Of a stretch of 64,000 bases of DNA, positions 9,902 to 17,532 are shown one piece after another. Below the pieces are notes generated by a model. It ran no database searches. It was given only the letters and a program-made list of their open reading frames with translations, and was not told where the DNA came from. This DNA comes from Desmonostoc muscorum FACHB-395 (GTDB lineage Bacteria > Cyanobacteriota > Cyanobacteriia > Cyanobacteriales > Nostocaceae), in assembly GCF_014698035.1 (NCBI RefSeq), contig NZ_JACJSF010000011.1, positions 1 through 64,000 of the forward strand. Reading direction: 5' to 3'. The translations under genes and the position numbers were made by a program. The first letter of the stretch is position 1; every line of letters starts with the position of its first letter.

Positions 9902-10582
9902 TTATGATTGTTCCCGTAGTGCATAGCCTACACCACGGACTGTATGAATCAAACGCTTTTCATTATTCTCTTCCAATTTGAGTCGCAGATAACGAATATA
10001 TACTTCAATAATATTAGAATCACCCATGAAATCGTAACCCCAAACTTTCTCTAAAATTTGATCTCTAGTAAACACCTGACGGGGATGTGAGAGGAGATAT
10101 TCTAATAAGTCAAACTCTTTTGCTGTTAACTCAATGCTTCGTTTTTCTCGAAAAACTTCACGGGTACGGCGATTTAAGCTTAAATCTTCAAATTGCAGCA
10201 AATCTTCGGTTGTTTCTTGCGTGCGACGCAGATGGGCGCGAATTCTAGCGAGTAATTCCTCAATGCTGAAGGGCTTAACTACATAATCATCGGCTCCCGC
10301 ATCTAATCCGGCGACGCGATCGCTCACTTCATCTTTTGCTGTCAATAAAATTACTGGTACTGTACTACCTGTTGCTCGCAAACGGCGACAAATTTCTAAA
10401 CCTGTTAAACCTGGTAACATCCAATCCAGAATCGCTAAATCTGGCGATGAGTCTCGCGCTAGGGTGAGACCGGCAATCCCATCATGAGCTACACTTACTC
10501 GGTATCCTTCGCTACTTAGCTCTAATTCGACAAATCGTGCTAGTTTGACTTCATCTTCCACCAAAAGGATATGTGCTGTCAT
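9902..10582 (-). CDS. OmpR-family two-component response regulator (RppA-like)
   Basis: The receiver domain comes first (ILLVEDE, phospho-acceptor Asp in LAILDWMLPG, T in LLTAKDE, K in YVVKPF), then a winged-helix DNA-binding domain (ELTAKEFDLLEYL, VEVYIRYLR-like helix, GVGYALRE). I chose the ATG at 10582 over an in-frame start at 10657, because AGGAG lies 7-8 bases upstream and the longer form would overlap the MerR gene. The protein is then 226 residues, normal for the family. The receiver resembles the cyanobacterial RppA/NrsR type, which senses redox or metals, but no kinase is adjacent. It follows the MerR gene by 41 bp. Confidence 0.9.
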   Translation of the reverse strand: MTAHILLVEDEVKLARFVELELSSEGYRVSVAHDGIAGLTLARDSSPDLAILDWMLPGLTGLEICRRLRATGSTVPVILLTAKDEVSDRVAGLDAGADDYVVKPFSIEELLARIRAHLRRTQETTEDLLQFEDLSLNRRTREVFREKRSIELTAKEFDLLEYLLSHPRQVFTRDQILEKVWGYDFMGDSNIIEVYIRYLRLKLEENNEKRLIHTVRGVGYALREQS

Positions 10583-10623
10583 AAGTTTGCTCCTGCTGCC
10601 TCCTCTGTCTTCTTTTCTGTTTC

Positions 10624-11064
10624 TCAGCACTGAGGGATATTTTGAATAATGGGACAAATTGTATCTTCATACTGGTCGCCGATATTCTTCCAGCCTGAAA
10701 GTAATCCCTTTATTTCAGATCGCAAAGTTAACAACTGATCGATTTGGCGATCAATTTGCAAAAGCTTGTCCTGGAGCTTTTCTTTGATTTCACCACAGGG
10801 AGCTTGTCCTTGGTCATAGACCTGAAGAATATTTCCAATCTCCTCTAAGCTCAGACCAAGATTTTGTGCCCTTTTAATGAACGCTAGACGAGTCAGCACA
10901 TCCATTGAAAACTGACGAAAGCCTCCCTCTGTTCGTCTTGATGATTTGATTAAACCTAAACTCTCGTAATAGCGAATTGTCCTGATAGGAATTCCGCTTA
11001 TATCTGTTACCTGACCAATTAAAAGCAGTTTTGTCTCCTGAGTTAACACGGCAGATTTTCCCAA
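10624..11064 (-). CDS. MerR-family transcriptional regulator, metal-type
   Basis: Up to 146 residues with an N-terminal MerR helix-turn-helix (IGQVTDISGIPIRTIRYYE, then GLI and FRQFSMDVLTRLAFIKRAQ), a dimerisation coiled coil (about 85-120) and a C-terminal tail. One cysteine is at the head of the coiled coil (QAPCGEI) and two are in the tail (CPIIQNIPQC). This resembles the metal-binding cysteines of ZntR/CueR-type regulators. MerR proteins act on promoters with an over-long spacer. The start is uncertain: TTG at 11064, GTG at 11049, or a CTG at 11028 that is the only one with a good Shine-Dalgarno (AGGAG). The heavy-metal ATPase at 14020-16002 is a possible target, by inference. Confidence 0.88.
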   Translation of the reverse strand: MGKSAVLTQETKLLLIGQVTDISGIPIRTIRYYESLGLIKSSRRTEGGFRQFSMDVLTRLAFIKRAQNLGLSLEEIGNILQVYDQGQAPCGEIKEKLQDKLLQIDRQIDQLLTLRSEIKGLLSGWKNIGDQYEDTICPIIQNIPQC

Positions 11065-11399
11065 ATATTGTAATTATTATTACATATTTATACTAATTTA
11101 TTAATTCAGATGAGAGTTTAGCCAAATCTTGGTATCAGTAGTTGAAATTTTTATTTAATTAGAGATATTACTAAGTTTTGATTTTTCCGATATCTATTAT
11201 GAATAGATGTTGGCTGATACTATCTAATAATTAATTAGTATAATTTTAACATTTTTAATCTAATTTACTCAATATTTTACGCCTCAAATTTTATCTATTT
11301 GTTGAGTGACTATTTCTCATAGTACTGAAAGTAACTGTTTTTTTTTAGTTCGCATGTTACTTCTAGATCAACTGCTTCACCTCAAGTGAAACCATAAAA
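11065..11399. promoter_or_regulatory. Divergent intergenic region between MerR and Rieske genes
   Basis: This 335-bp AT-rich region must hold both promoters. A short palindrome, TGTAATTATTATTACA at 11069-11084, abuts the MerR gene and could be an operator, for example for a Fur/Zur-like or MerR protein. That is inference from symmetry alone. I see nothing else that can be named. Confidence 0.35.
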
Positions 11400-12488
11400 A
11401 TGAATCTCAACTCGCAGACTTCTAGCTCAACCCGTAAACCTAAAACTTTCAATAATCCAGAACGTTTTATTGAAGGATGGTATTGGGTAATACCCTCTCG
11501 AAATCTGCGGGTGGGTGAAGTAAAACCTGTCACGATTTTGGGCAGAGAACTAGTGATTTACCGTGGTAAGGACAGAAGAGTAACTACCTTTGATGCCTAC
11601 TGTCCCCACATGGGCGCTCATCTTGCTGAAGGCAAAGTTGAGGGTAATGCACTCCGTTGTTTCTTCCATCACTGGAAATTTGATGCTGAAGGGATGTGTA
11701 TTGATATCCCATGTTTAGATACGCCGCCTTCCCTAAAGTTACAAAGTTGGCCCACTGCTGAAAAGTACGGCATGATTTGGGTTTGGACTGGAGAAATACC
11801 ACAACAACCTCTACCTTTTATTCCCGAATTAGAACAAAAAGAGTGTGATATCGCTATCCATTCTCACTTTGTGATGAACTGTCACCCCAATGTGGTGATG
11901 ATTAATGCGATTGATACTCAACATATCAATACAGTTCACAAACTGCCAATAGAAATTATTTTTGAAAGACAGGAACTGAACGAAAATGCAATTATCTTCA
12001 GTAACACTACAAACATTAAAGAGAATTCATCTTTCATTAAACTCATCCGTCTTTTCTACAAAAATGCCATAACTTACAGTATTTGCTATTGGTACGGTAG
12101 CATTGGCATTGTGACACTTGGTCCCGATTTCTTCCATGTCCACACAATGTTTGCAGTTCGCCTCCATGAAGGTGGAAAAGCTGAAGGTCAAATCCTGTTA
12201 ATTACTAAGAAACGTAAAGGATTTTTTGGTTGGTTATCCAATCGAATTGTGTTATGGCTGACTAAGATTGCAGGTAAATTTTTTCTCATGGGTGACATCA
12301 AGATTGTCCAAACAATTAAGTTTGATTTGAAAACTCCAATCAAAGCAGATCAGTCAATCATGCAGTTTATTAACCATGTTGAAAGGCAGCAATCTCTAAT
12401 GTGGGGGACTTGGCAAGAAGCGCGATCGCGCGATGTAGAGAGCAAGCCCAAGCGTGAGAGATGGCAAGATACAACGAGTAATGACTAA
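11400..12488 (+). CDS. Rieske [2Fe-2S] non-heme iron oxygenase
   Basis: The protein has 362 residues. The Rieske domain (about 27-120) carries the cluster ligands C68-x-H70 and C87-x2-H90. The catalytic domain shows DTQHINTVH, the D-x2-H-x4-H pattern that binds mononuclear iron in ring-hydroxylating and sterol-type oxygenases. The length and the single-polypeptide layout resemble cyanobacterial members of the aromatic-ring-hydroxylating alpha-subunit family, including desaturase-like enzymes. The substrate cannot be named. No ferredoxin or reductase gene is adjacent, so a general electron donor is expected. Confidence 0.88.
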   Translation: MNLNSQTSSSTRKPKTFNNPERFIEGWYWVIPSRNLRVGEVKPVTILGRELVIYRGKDRRVTTFDAYCPHMGAHLAEGKVEGNALRCFFHHWKFDAEGMCIDIPCLDTPPSLKLQSWPTAEKYGMIWVWTGEIPQQPLPFIPELEQKECDIAIHSHFVMNCHPNVVMINAIDTQHINTVHKLPIEIIFERQELNENAIIFSNTTNIKENSSFIKLIRLFYKNAITYSICYWYGSIGIVTLGPDFFHVHTMFAVRLHEGGKAEGQILLITKKRKGFFGWLSNRIVLWLTKIAGKFFLMGDIKIVQTIKFDLKTPIKADQSIMQFINHVERQQSLMWGTWQEARSRDVESKPKRERWQDTTSND

Positions 12489-12582
12489 TATCATGTCTAC
12501 ATTGACCAAAATTCTGTTGAAGCTTACAAAGCCATAGCTTGACAGAATAATTATTTTATAGTCAATTAAATGGACATGATAT
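12488..12582. repeat. Multi-arm inverted repeat after the Rieske gene
   Basis: Outer arms ATATCATGTC (12488-12497) and GACATGATAT (12573-12582) enclose further paired blocks: TTGAC with GTCAA, ATTCTGT with ACAGAAT, and AGCTT with AGCT. The paired blocks are interrupted by unpaired bases, giving a roughly 95-nt branched or bulged hairpin. It could be a small non-autonomous element or a processed 3' structure. Confidence 0.5.
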
Positions 12583-12592
12583 GACAGCTAAT

Positions 12593-12640
12593 AAAAGTTA
12601 AAAGTTCAACAAATTACTTTTAACTTTTAATTTATTTTTA
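12593..12640 (+). terminator. Rho-independent-like terminator of the Rieske gene
   Basis: A 13-bp stem (AAAAGTTAAAAGT at 12593-12605 with ACTTTTAACTTTT at 12616-12628) is followed by AATTTATTTTTA. The stem is AT-rich, so strength is uncertain. Confidence 0.45.
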
Positions 12641-12657
12641 CTGGGTTCCTAAATTAA

Positions 12658-12682
12658 TAAAAAGAAGTGGCAAAGCCACTTC
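12658..12682 (-). terminator. Rho-independent terminator (minus strand)
   Basis: On the minus strand GAAGTGGC-TTT-GCCACTTC is followed directly by TTTTTATT, a textbook hairpin plus T-tract. It lies about 165 bp beyond the caspase-like relic and probably ended that gene before it decayed. Confidence 0.7.
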
Positions 12683-12847
12683 CTAATTCCCAGGTAGAAC
12701 CTAAGTTATGAGTATAACGATTACAAAAATTTGAAATAGTATAAACAAACACCAATTAGCTGAATATCTGTATTTTCCTTGTTTTCTGGGTGAGAAAATC
12801 GTAATTTCGATGCGCTAAATAACTGTATATTTACATAAGTCTCATGA

Positions 12848-13009
12848 TTACAATGGAGACTCAAGTGTAAGTTTTTCTGGTAGATAGACAGCGCGATCGC
12901 GATCAATCAGTATATTTACTATAGCTCTTGCATCTTTGAGCGTGACAGGTAAATCTGCATCTACGCTAATGAGTAAGGCATAACCGTTGGTAAAGCTTTG
13001 GTTCGTCAT
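12848..13009 (-). pseudogene. Caspase-like (peptidase C14) N-terminal remnant
   Basis: From an ATG at 13009 the frame reads MTNQSFTNGYALLISVDADL, then a VTLKDARAI block and YLPEKLTL. This matches, as I recall them, the first 45 residues of caspase-domain proteins of cyanobacteria (YALLIGVGADLP, VTxxDAxAL, YPPEQVxLL). The frame stops after 53 residues, before the catalytic His and Cys. The following 130 bases hold no continuation that I can recognise. I read it as a decayed gene ending near the terminator at 12658-12682. Confidence 0.5.
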
Positions 13010-13245
13010 TCGGTGGGTGAAGAATGCGATCGCATTTTCCTCAAACTTACCCGATGCCAACTGCGATCGCAATTCCTATATAACTACTTAGATGCAATTA
13101 TACGCATCTTGATTCAATTCTTAATTGGAACATCCCGATAATTTATTCACTGACCACAGTAATTTACTAGTTCTAAACTTAGTATAAAAAGTTACGTCCA
13201 TATTCTTGCTACACCCTAGCAAGCAAACTGATGTTTAGCATACCA

Positions 13246-13923
13246 CTACTCACCTGGGTTCAGCACAACGATAATTTCTGTAAGCCTGATTTCCAAAGGT
13301 TTCCAATGGCGATCGCTGGAGGAAAAAGTACTATCCCCAGAAACAGCTTGGTAGTCATTAGCAAACTTTTCGTAAGCATTGGGAGCAGCGTCTACTCGTA
13401 AAATCAGTTTGCCTTGATAACGGGATAATTTACTACTATCCAACAAGATAGTACCGCCGTAATCCCACGCCAATCCATAAAGTTTAAAATTACCTAATTT
13501 CTTGCGTAACTCGCTCAATGGGGTTCCAACACCGATACCTTCGCGGGTTTTCCAAGCTGAACCCAGGTTACGCACATCTAGAGGTTTAGTACGAGTATTA
13601 TCACTCCAAACTATTAGCAGAGAACGCCCCTGATTTAGATTTACCTGAGTAGCGGCGAAACTCCCTATTCCTTCAGCACCAGAAATGGTTTTATCAACGA
13701 GATGGGATGCACCAAACAGCTTCACTAAATCTTGCTTGGTGGTTGTGCGTGTTATTGGCCCCACTCGTTCGCCAGGAACAATCAAGGTGTTTGTTAATGG
13801 TTGCGATTTAGCAACAGTAATTGGATGATTGATTTTCTGGGGTAGTGCAAAAGCTGGATTTGCTGAATAGTTTAGTAATAAGGCTAAAGTAGCTGTAGCA
13901 ATGCCTTTGATTGATGAATTCAT
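13246..13923 (-). CDS. Secreted/periplasmic protein of unknown function
   Basis: This 225-residue protein starts with a signal peptide: a hydrophobic run around residues 8-25, ending in NPAFA-LP. The mature part has about 200 residues with no Cys or transmembrane segment. Recognisable blocks are PGERVGPITRTTTKQDLVKLFG and GIGVGTPLSELRKKLG. These two similar helix-capping segments (G-x-I/V-G-P/T-I/L, then LxxxFG or LxKKLG) suggest an internal repeat. I do not recognise a family. A strong palindrome lies just before the start codon (13939-13979). Confidence 0.75.
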   Translation of the reverse strand: MNSSIKGIATATLALLLNYSANPAFALPQKINHPITVAKSQPLTNTLIVPGERVGPITRTTTKQDLVKLFGASHLVDKTISGAEGIGSFAATQVNLNQGRSLLIVWSDNTRTKPLDVRNLGSAWKTREGIGVGTPLSELRKKLGNFKLYGLAWDYGGTILLDSSKLSRYQGKLILRVDAAPNAYEKFANDYQAVSGDSTFSSSDRHWKPLEIRLTEIIVVLNPGE

Positions 13924-13938
13924 AGGTTCTATTCTTGG

Positions 13939-13979
13939 GTAGTTAAACTATGAGTCAAATGTACTCATAGTTTAACTAC
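13939..13979. promoter_or_regulatory. Perfect 17-bp inverted repeat before the secreted-protein gene
   Basis: GTAGTTAAACTATGAGT (13939-13955) and its exact reverse complement (13963-13979) flank a 7-base loop. The structure ends 15 bases before the ATG at 13923 and lies 40 bp after the stop of the P-type ATPase gene. It has no T-tract on the minus strand, so it may be an operator or an mRNA hairpin at the ribosome-binding site rather than a plain terminator. Confidence 0.5.
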
Positions 13980-14019
13980 TACAATTTACCAACTACAAAT
14001 TCCCGATTTTCCAAAAATT

Positions 14020-16002
14020 TTATTTCATCGCTCTAGTTGCATTTAAAATTGCCAGCAATGCTACTCCAACATCAGCAAAGACAGCTTCCCACATTGTCGC
14101 TATACCTAAAATACCCAATCCAATAAACACAGCTTTAATTGCTAAAGCAAAGCCAATATTTTGCCAAACAATTTTGCGAGTTTTTCTGGCGATTTGTATT
14201 GCTTCTGCTACCTTTGATGGCGCATCTGTCATGATAACAATATCAGCAGTTTCGATGGCTGCATCTGAACCTAAGCCACCCATTGCCATCCCAACATCGG
14301 CTCTAGCAATCACTGGTGCATCATTAATACCATCCCCAACAAAGGCAACTTTACCATGCTTGCCGGCGGTGCTGAGTAATTTTTCAATGGCATTAACTTT
14401 TTCTTCTGGTAATAAGTCTGCTTCGTAAGCATCTATGCCTAGCTGTTTGGCAATTTGGGAAGCGATCGCTTGATTATCTCCAGTCAACATTACTGTTCTT
14501 TGTACACCCATTTGCTTGAGTGCTTGAATAGCGTGTCTCGCATCTTCTTTCAGTTCATCAGCAATGACAATATACCCAACGTAAATATTATCCACTGCTA
14601 AATTAACAACTGTTCCCTCTAGCTGGCAATTATCATGAGCAATATTCTCTCTGTGGAGTAGGCGATCGCTTCCCGCTATCACTATCCTATTTTCAACCTT
14701 GGCTCTAATTCCATAGCCTGCAATCTCTTCATAATCTCTCACCTCAAATTCATCAATCTTTCCCCCATAAGCCTTAAGGATAGATTGAGCGATGGGATGA
14801 TTTGAGTGCGATTCTACTTGGGCAGCTAATTGCAGCAATTCTGTTTCATTGTAGCCATTTAATGCTACTGTTTTTACTACTTTAAATACGCCTTTAGTTA
14901 ACGTTCCAGTTTTATCAAACACAACTGTATTCACTGCATTTAGAGTATCTAAAAAAGTGGAGCCTTTAACCAAAATACCACGTTTAGCTGCACCTCCCAC
15001 ACCTCCAAAGTAACCTAACGGAATACTGATAACCAGTCCACAGGGACAGGAAATAACTAGCAAAATTAAGGCACGATAAATCCATTCTGAAGAACTCGCA
15101 CCAGAAATGAATAAAGGAGGTAATAAAGCAACTGCTAGAGATATAAAAACTACTATTGGCGTATAATATCGGGCAAATTTAGTAATGAATTTTTCTGTTT
15201 CTGCTTTTTTGCTTTTGGCATTTTGCACCAAGTCTAAAATCTTGGCAATAGCAGAGTCATCAAATAGTTTGGTGACTCTAATGCTAAGAACACCCATTTT
15301 ATTTATCATCCCAGCCAAAACTATTTCACCCGGCCTCACTGTTCGCGGTACAGATTCTCCAGTTAATGCAGATGTATCAACTTGTGAATTTCCATCTATA
15401 ATCTCACCATCCAAGGGAATCTTTTCCCCCGGTTTGACGACGATAATATCTCCAATATTTACTGTTTCTGGGCTGACTTTTTTTAGTCCCCCCTCTATTT
15501 GGATATTTGCATAATCAGGGCGGACTTCTAATAAAGCTTTAATAGAATTACGAGAACGACTAACGGCAAGATCCTGGAACAATTCGCCAATTTTATAAAA
15601 TAGCATGACTCCGACAGCTTCGGGCAATTTATGAATTGCGATCGCGCCTAGTGTTGCTACTGTCATCAAAAAAGTTTCATCAAATAATCTACCTTTAAGA
15701 ATATTGCGTCCAGCAGTTTTTAAAACACTCCATCCACTCAATAAATAGGCAGGGATGAAAAGCAGATATTCACCTATTGAGTAGAATGTATTGTGTAATT
15801 GATTTTCAAAAATTACACCAGGCACATATAAACTTAAAATTGCTACCAAAGGCAATACCTCATTTTTTAGATTGAATTCTCTACCGTGATCGTGATTATG
15901 GTCATGGTTATGATTTTCATCATGATTGTGATTATGATTCTCGTGATGGTCATGTTCACAACTGCAACAGCCTGAAGATTCTGAATGTATTTTTTGCTTC
16001 AT
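14020..16002 (-). CDS. Heavy-metal P1B-type ATPase, probably Zn/Cd/Co exporter
   Basis: The 660-residue enzyme pumps soft metal cations across the membrane with ATP. The phosphorylation motif DKTGTLT, the actuator motif TGES, the hinge GDGINDAP and the membrane metal site CPCGL are all present. The P1B SxxHP motif is seen as SNHP. CPC without a Cu-type signature fits a CadA/ZntA/ZiaA-like Zn/Cd exporter. The usual Cys-containing HMA domain is absent. Instead residues 14-45 form a His/Asn/Glu/Asp-rich tail of many HNH, HDH and HEN units after SSGCCSCEHDHH. This tail likely binds zinc. The MerR regulator 3 kb away may control it, by inference. Confidence 0.93.
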   Translation of the reverse strand: MKQKIHSESSGCCSCEHDHHENHNHNHDENHNHDHNHDHGREFNLKNEVLPLVAILSLYVPGVIFENQLHNTFYSIGEYLLFIPAYLLSGWSVLKTAGRNILKGRLFDETFLMTVATLGAIAIHKLPEAVGVMLFYKIGELFQDLAVSRSRNSIKALLEVRPDYANIQIEGGLKKVSPETVNIGDIIVVKPGEKIPLDGEIIDGNSQVDTSALTGESVPRTVRPGEIVLAGMINKMGVLSIRVTKLFDDSAIAKILDLVQNAKSKKAETEKFITKFARYYTPIVVFISLAVALLPPLFISGASSSEWIYRALILLVISCPCGLVISIPLGYFGGVGGAAKRGILVKGSTFLDTLNAVNTVVFDKTGTLTKGVFKVVKTVALNGYNETELLQLAAQVESHSNHPIAQSILKAYGGKIDEFEVRDYEEIAGYGIRAKVENRIVIAGSDRLLHRENIAHDNCQLEGTVVNLAVDNIYVGYIVIADELKEDARHAIQALKQMGVQRTVMLTGDNQAIASQIAKQLGIDAYEADLLPEEKVNAIEKLLSTAGKHGKVAFVGDGINDAPVIARADVGMAMGGLGSDAAIETADIVIMTDAPSKVAEAIQIARKTRKIVWQNIGFALAIKAVFIGLGILGIATMWEAVFADVGVALLAILNATRAMK

Positions 16003-16459
16003 TTTTTGTGTTGAGGCTAGTAAATTACTTGGTATATGAGCCTTTTTCCAAATGTAATAAAAAAAAGAGATTTTTACAAGTTGAACATTTAAGAATGAGA
16101 ATCTATATCAGATTTCTTACTAAATACTTATGCTATCTTTTGGTTAAAATTAAGATTTATAATTTTGTAAGGATAGCTATAGCAGTTATCAACTTTGTAA
16201 AATAATCTAAGATGTAATTTTTGTTCGTAGTGAGCGATTTATCGCTCTGCATAAGATTTTAAAGGTCTTGATCCGCAAACTTCAAGCCTGTTTGACTGGC
16301 TTAATTCTGCTATGACAACTACTTTGCGATCAAACTTGGTAGATATGGAACTTTCTTAAATAACAAGTGTCAAGCTAGCTATTCTTAGGGGAAACCCACT
16401 TGAAGTTTGAAAGTGAATCGAATACCCTAAGCTAGTAGACAATTTTCTCAAGGAAATCT
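16003..16459. other. Intergenic region upstream of the metal ATPase and the small secreted protein
   Basis: This 457-bp AT-rich gap must contain two divergent promoters. At 16227-16250 it holds GTAGTGAGCGATTTATCGCTC, the inner motif of a small repeat family also found at 23780 and, in altered form, at 36310 and 50130. I found no clear metal-regulator box. A 65-codon Lys/Ile-rich frame at 16008-16205 looks like chance. Confidence 0.5.
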
Positions 16460-16843
16460 ATGAACAAAAAAATTCTTCTGAATTTGCTTTCCACTTCCTC
16501 AATCTTTGTGTCCATGATGTCTACGCTGGTAGCATTTCATCCTGCCCATGCTAGTGGTAGTATTACACAGCGATTGATGCACACAGAAGATGGTCGTACC
16601 TGTATCACTAACCCACATGGTGGAAAAGATTTTGTGTGCATTCGAGATTCAGAGAGAAAGAAACCGTACACCTCATCTGCACGTTCCTCAACTATTGTCA
16701 CATCAGTATCAGATCAGAATGTTGCTATGTTGAACTTTACTGATGAAGAAAGTGATGCAGCAATCAGGGTATTTGGATGCGACTGTCCATTATGTATAAA
16801 TTCTTTGCGTCAGTTGCAGGGTACTGGAAACTTGGTGTACTAA
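16460..16843 (+). CDS. Small secreted protein with CxCPxC motif
   Basis: The protein has 127 residues. An N-terminal signal peptide (Lys then a hydrophobic stretch, cleavage near AHA-SG at about residue 32) is clear. The mature part of about 95 residues carries two Cys in RTCITNPHGGKDFVCI and three in GCDCPLCINSLRQ near the C-terminus. The closely spaced C-x-C-P-x-C could bind metal or form disulfides. AAGGAA lies 7 bases before the ATG. No family is recognised. The divergent metal ATPase is its only close neighbour, so a periplasmic metal role is possible but unproven. Confidence 0.7.
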   Translation: MNKKILLNLLSTSSIFVSMMSTLVAFHPAHASGSITQRLMHTEDGRTCITNPHGGKDFVCIRDSERKKPYTSSARSSTIVTSVSDQNVAMLNFTDEESDAAIRVFGCDCPLCINSLRQLQGTGNLVY

Positions 16844-17037
16844 GGTTGAATAGCGCTTATAGCGACTACAACTTCTGTTAAATACGTGTGATTAATTACG
16901 TATAGAAGATATACGAAACCAAAAAAGCATTTTTAACTATGTACCACTACTATTAAATTTAAATTCATTCTTGGGGCGGTTTGTCTGACTTTTCACGGCA
17001 TCTGGAAAACCTCTCTCTAAATCTCTCTCCTAAAAGG

Positions 17038-17202
17038 CTACCGTGTACACACAAGTATAGTCCGCAAAGGTTTAAACCCTTTTGGCCCGGTAAATACCCA
17101 AATTTTGGGCAACTATAAACTCCATTTATCCCGCTAATTTTAAGGTTAGGGCAACGAAACCAAGTTTTAGGTGGAATTTCAAGACTTGTGTGTACACCGT
17201 AG
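17038..17202. mobile_element. 165-bp MITE with 19-bp inverted repeats and 9-bp target duplication
   Basis: The left end is CTACCGTGTACACACAAGT. The right end is its reverse complement with a single mismatch (CTACGGTG...). CCTAAAAGG stands immediately on both sides (17029-17037 and 17203-17211), which is a 9-bp target site duplication. The inside is non-coding. It must have been moved by a transposase encoded elsewhere. Confidence 0.8.
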
Positions 17203-17252
17203 CCTAAAAGGAGAGAGACTTTGAATTTTCCCCCTTCCCGACACGAGAAGGG

Positions 17253-17385
17253 CAGGGTGGATTAATTGTGCGGAGAGAAAATTTGGAATCCCCGTAACCT
17301 CGTCAGCCTGCTAACAGGGGAACTGGATTTATGAACGCAAGAATGAGGGTTTTAATTTTTCTCTCTAGACAATTAATCCACCCTG
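17253..17385. mobile_element. 133-bp MITE with 17-bp perfect inverted repeats and 19-bp flanking duplication
   Basis: The ends CAGGGTGGATTAATTGT and ACAATTAATCCACCCTG are perfect inverted repeats. CTTCCCGACACGAGAAGGG is found on both sides (17234-17252 and 17386-17404). A 19-bp duplication is unusually long for a bacterial transposon and may reflect a different insertion chemistry. There is no coding capacity. Confidence 0.75.
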
Positions 17386-17455
17386 CTTCCCGACACGAGA
17401 AGGGGGTTAGGTTTTTGGTTAACTTTTCCACATAACGTGAAAAGTCAGCACAGTT

Positions 17456-17485
17456 TGTAGGGGCAATTCATGAATTGCCCCTACA
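17456..17485. repeat. Perfect 30-bp palindrome
   Basis: TGTAGGGGCAATTCA is followed directly by its reverse complement. It lies 48 bp beyond the stop of the helicase gene and could help end that transcript, although no T-tract follows on the minus strand. The TAGGGGCAATTCATGAATTG palindrome is a common cyanobacterial intergenic repeat. Confidence 0.6.
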
Positions 17486-17532
17486 TATAAAGACTAAAGA
17501 CGCACAGAACTCTATAGCTAAGAGTGTCCTGT

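Larger units (their letters stand above)
16985..17448. mobile_element. Outer MITE-like element carrying two later insertions
   Basis: CTGACTTTTCACG (16985-16997) and its exact reverse complement (17436-17448) form 13-bp terminal inverted repeats. After removing the two inner elements and one copy of each target duplication, a 138-bp non-coding element remains. It contains the palindromic cores TCTCTCCTAAAAGGAGAGA and CCCCCTTCCCGACACGAG.. seen elsewhere in Nostoc-type genomes. Confidence 0.6.

Noticed and set aside
16008..16205. 65-codon plus-strand frame rich in Lys, Ile and Tyr
   Set aside because: It lies in AT-rich promoter DNA, has no ribosome site and no recognisable domain; its composition follows base composition.
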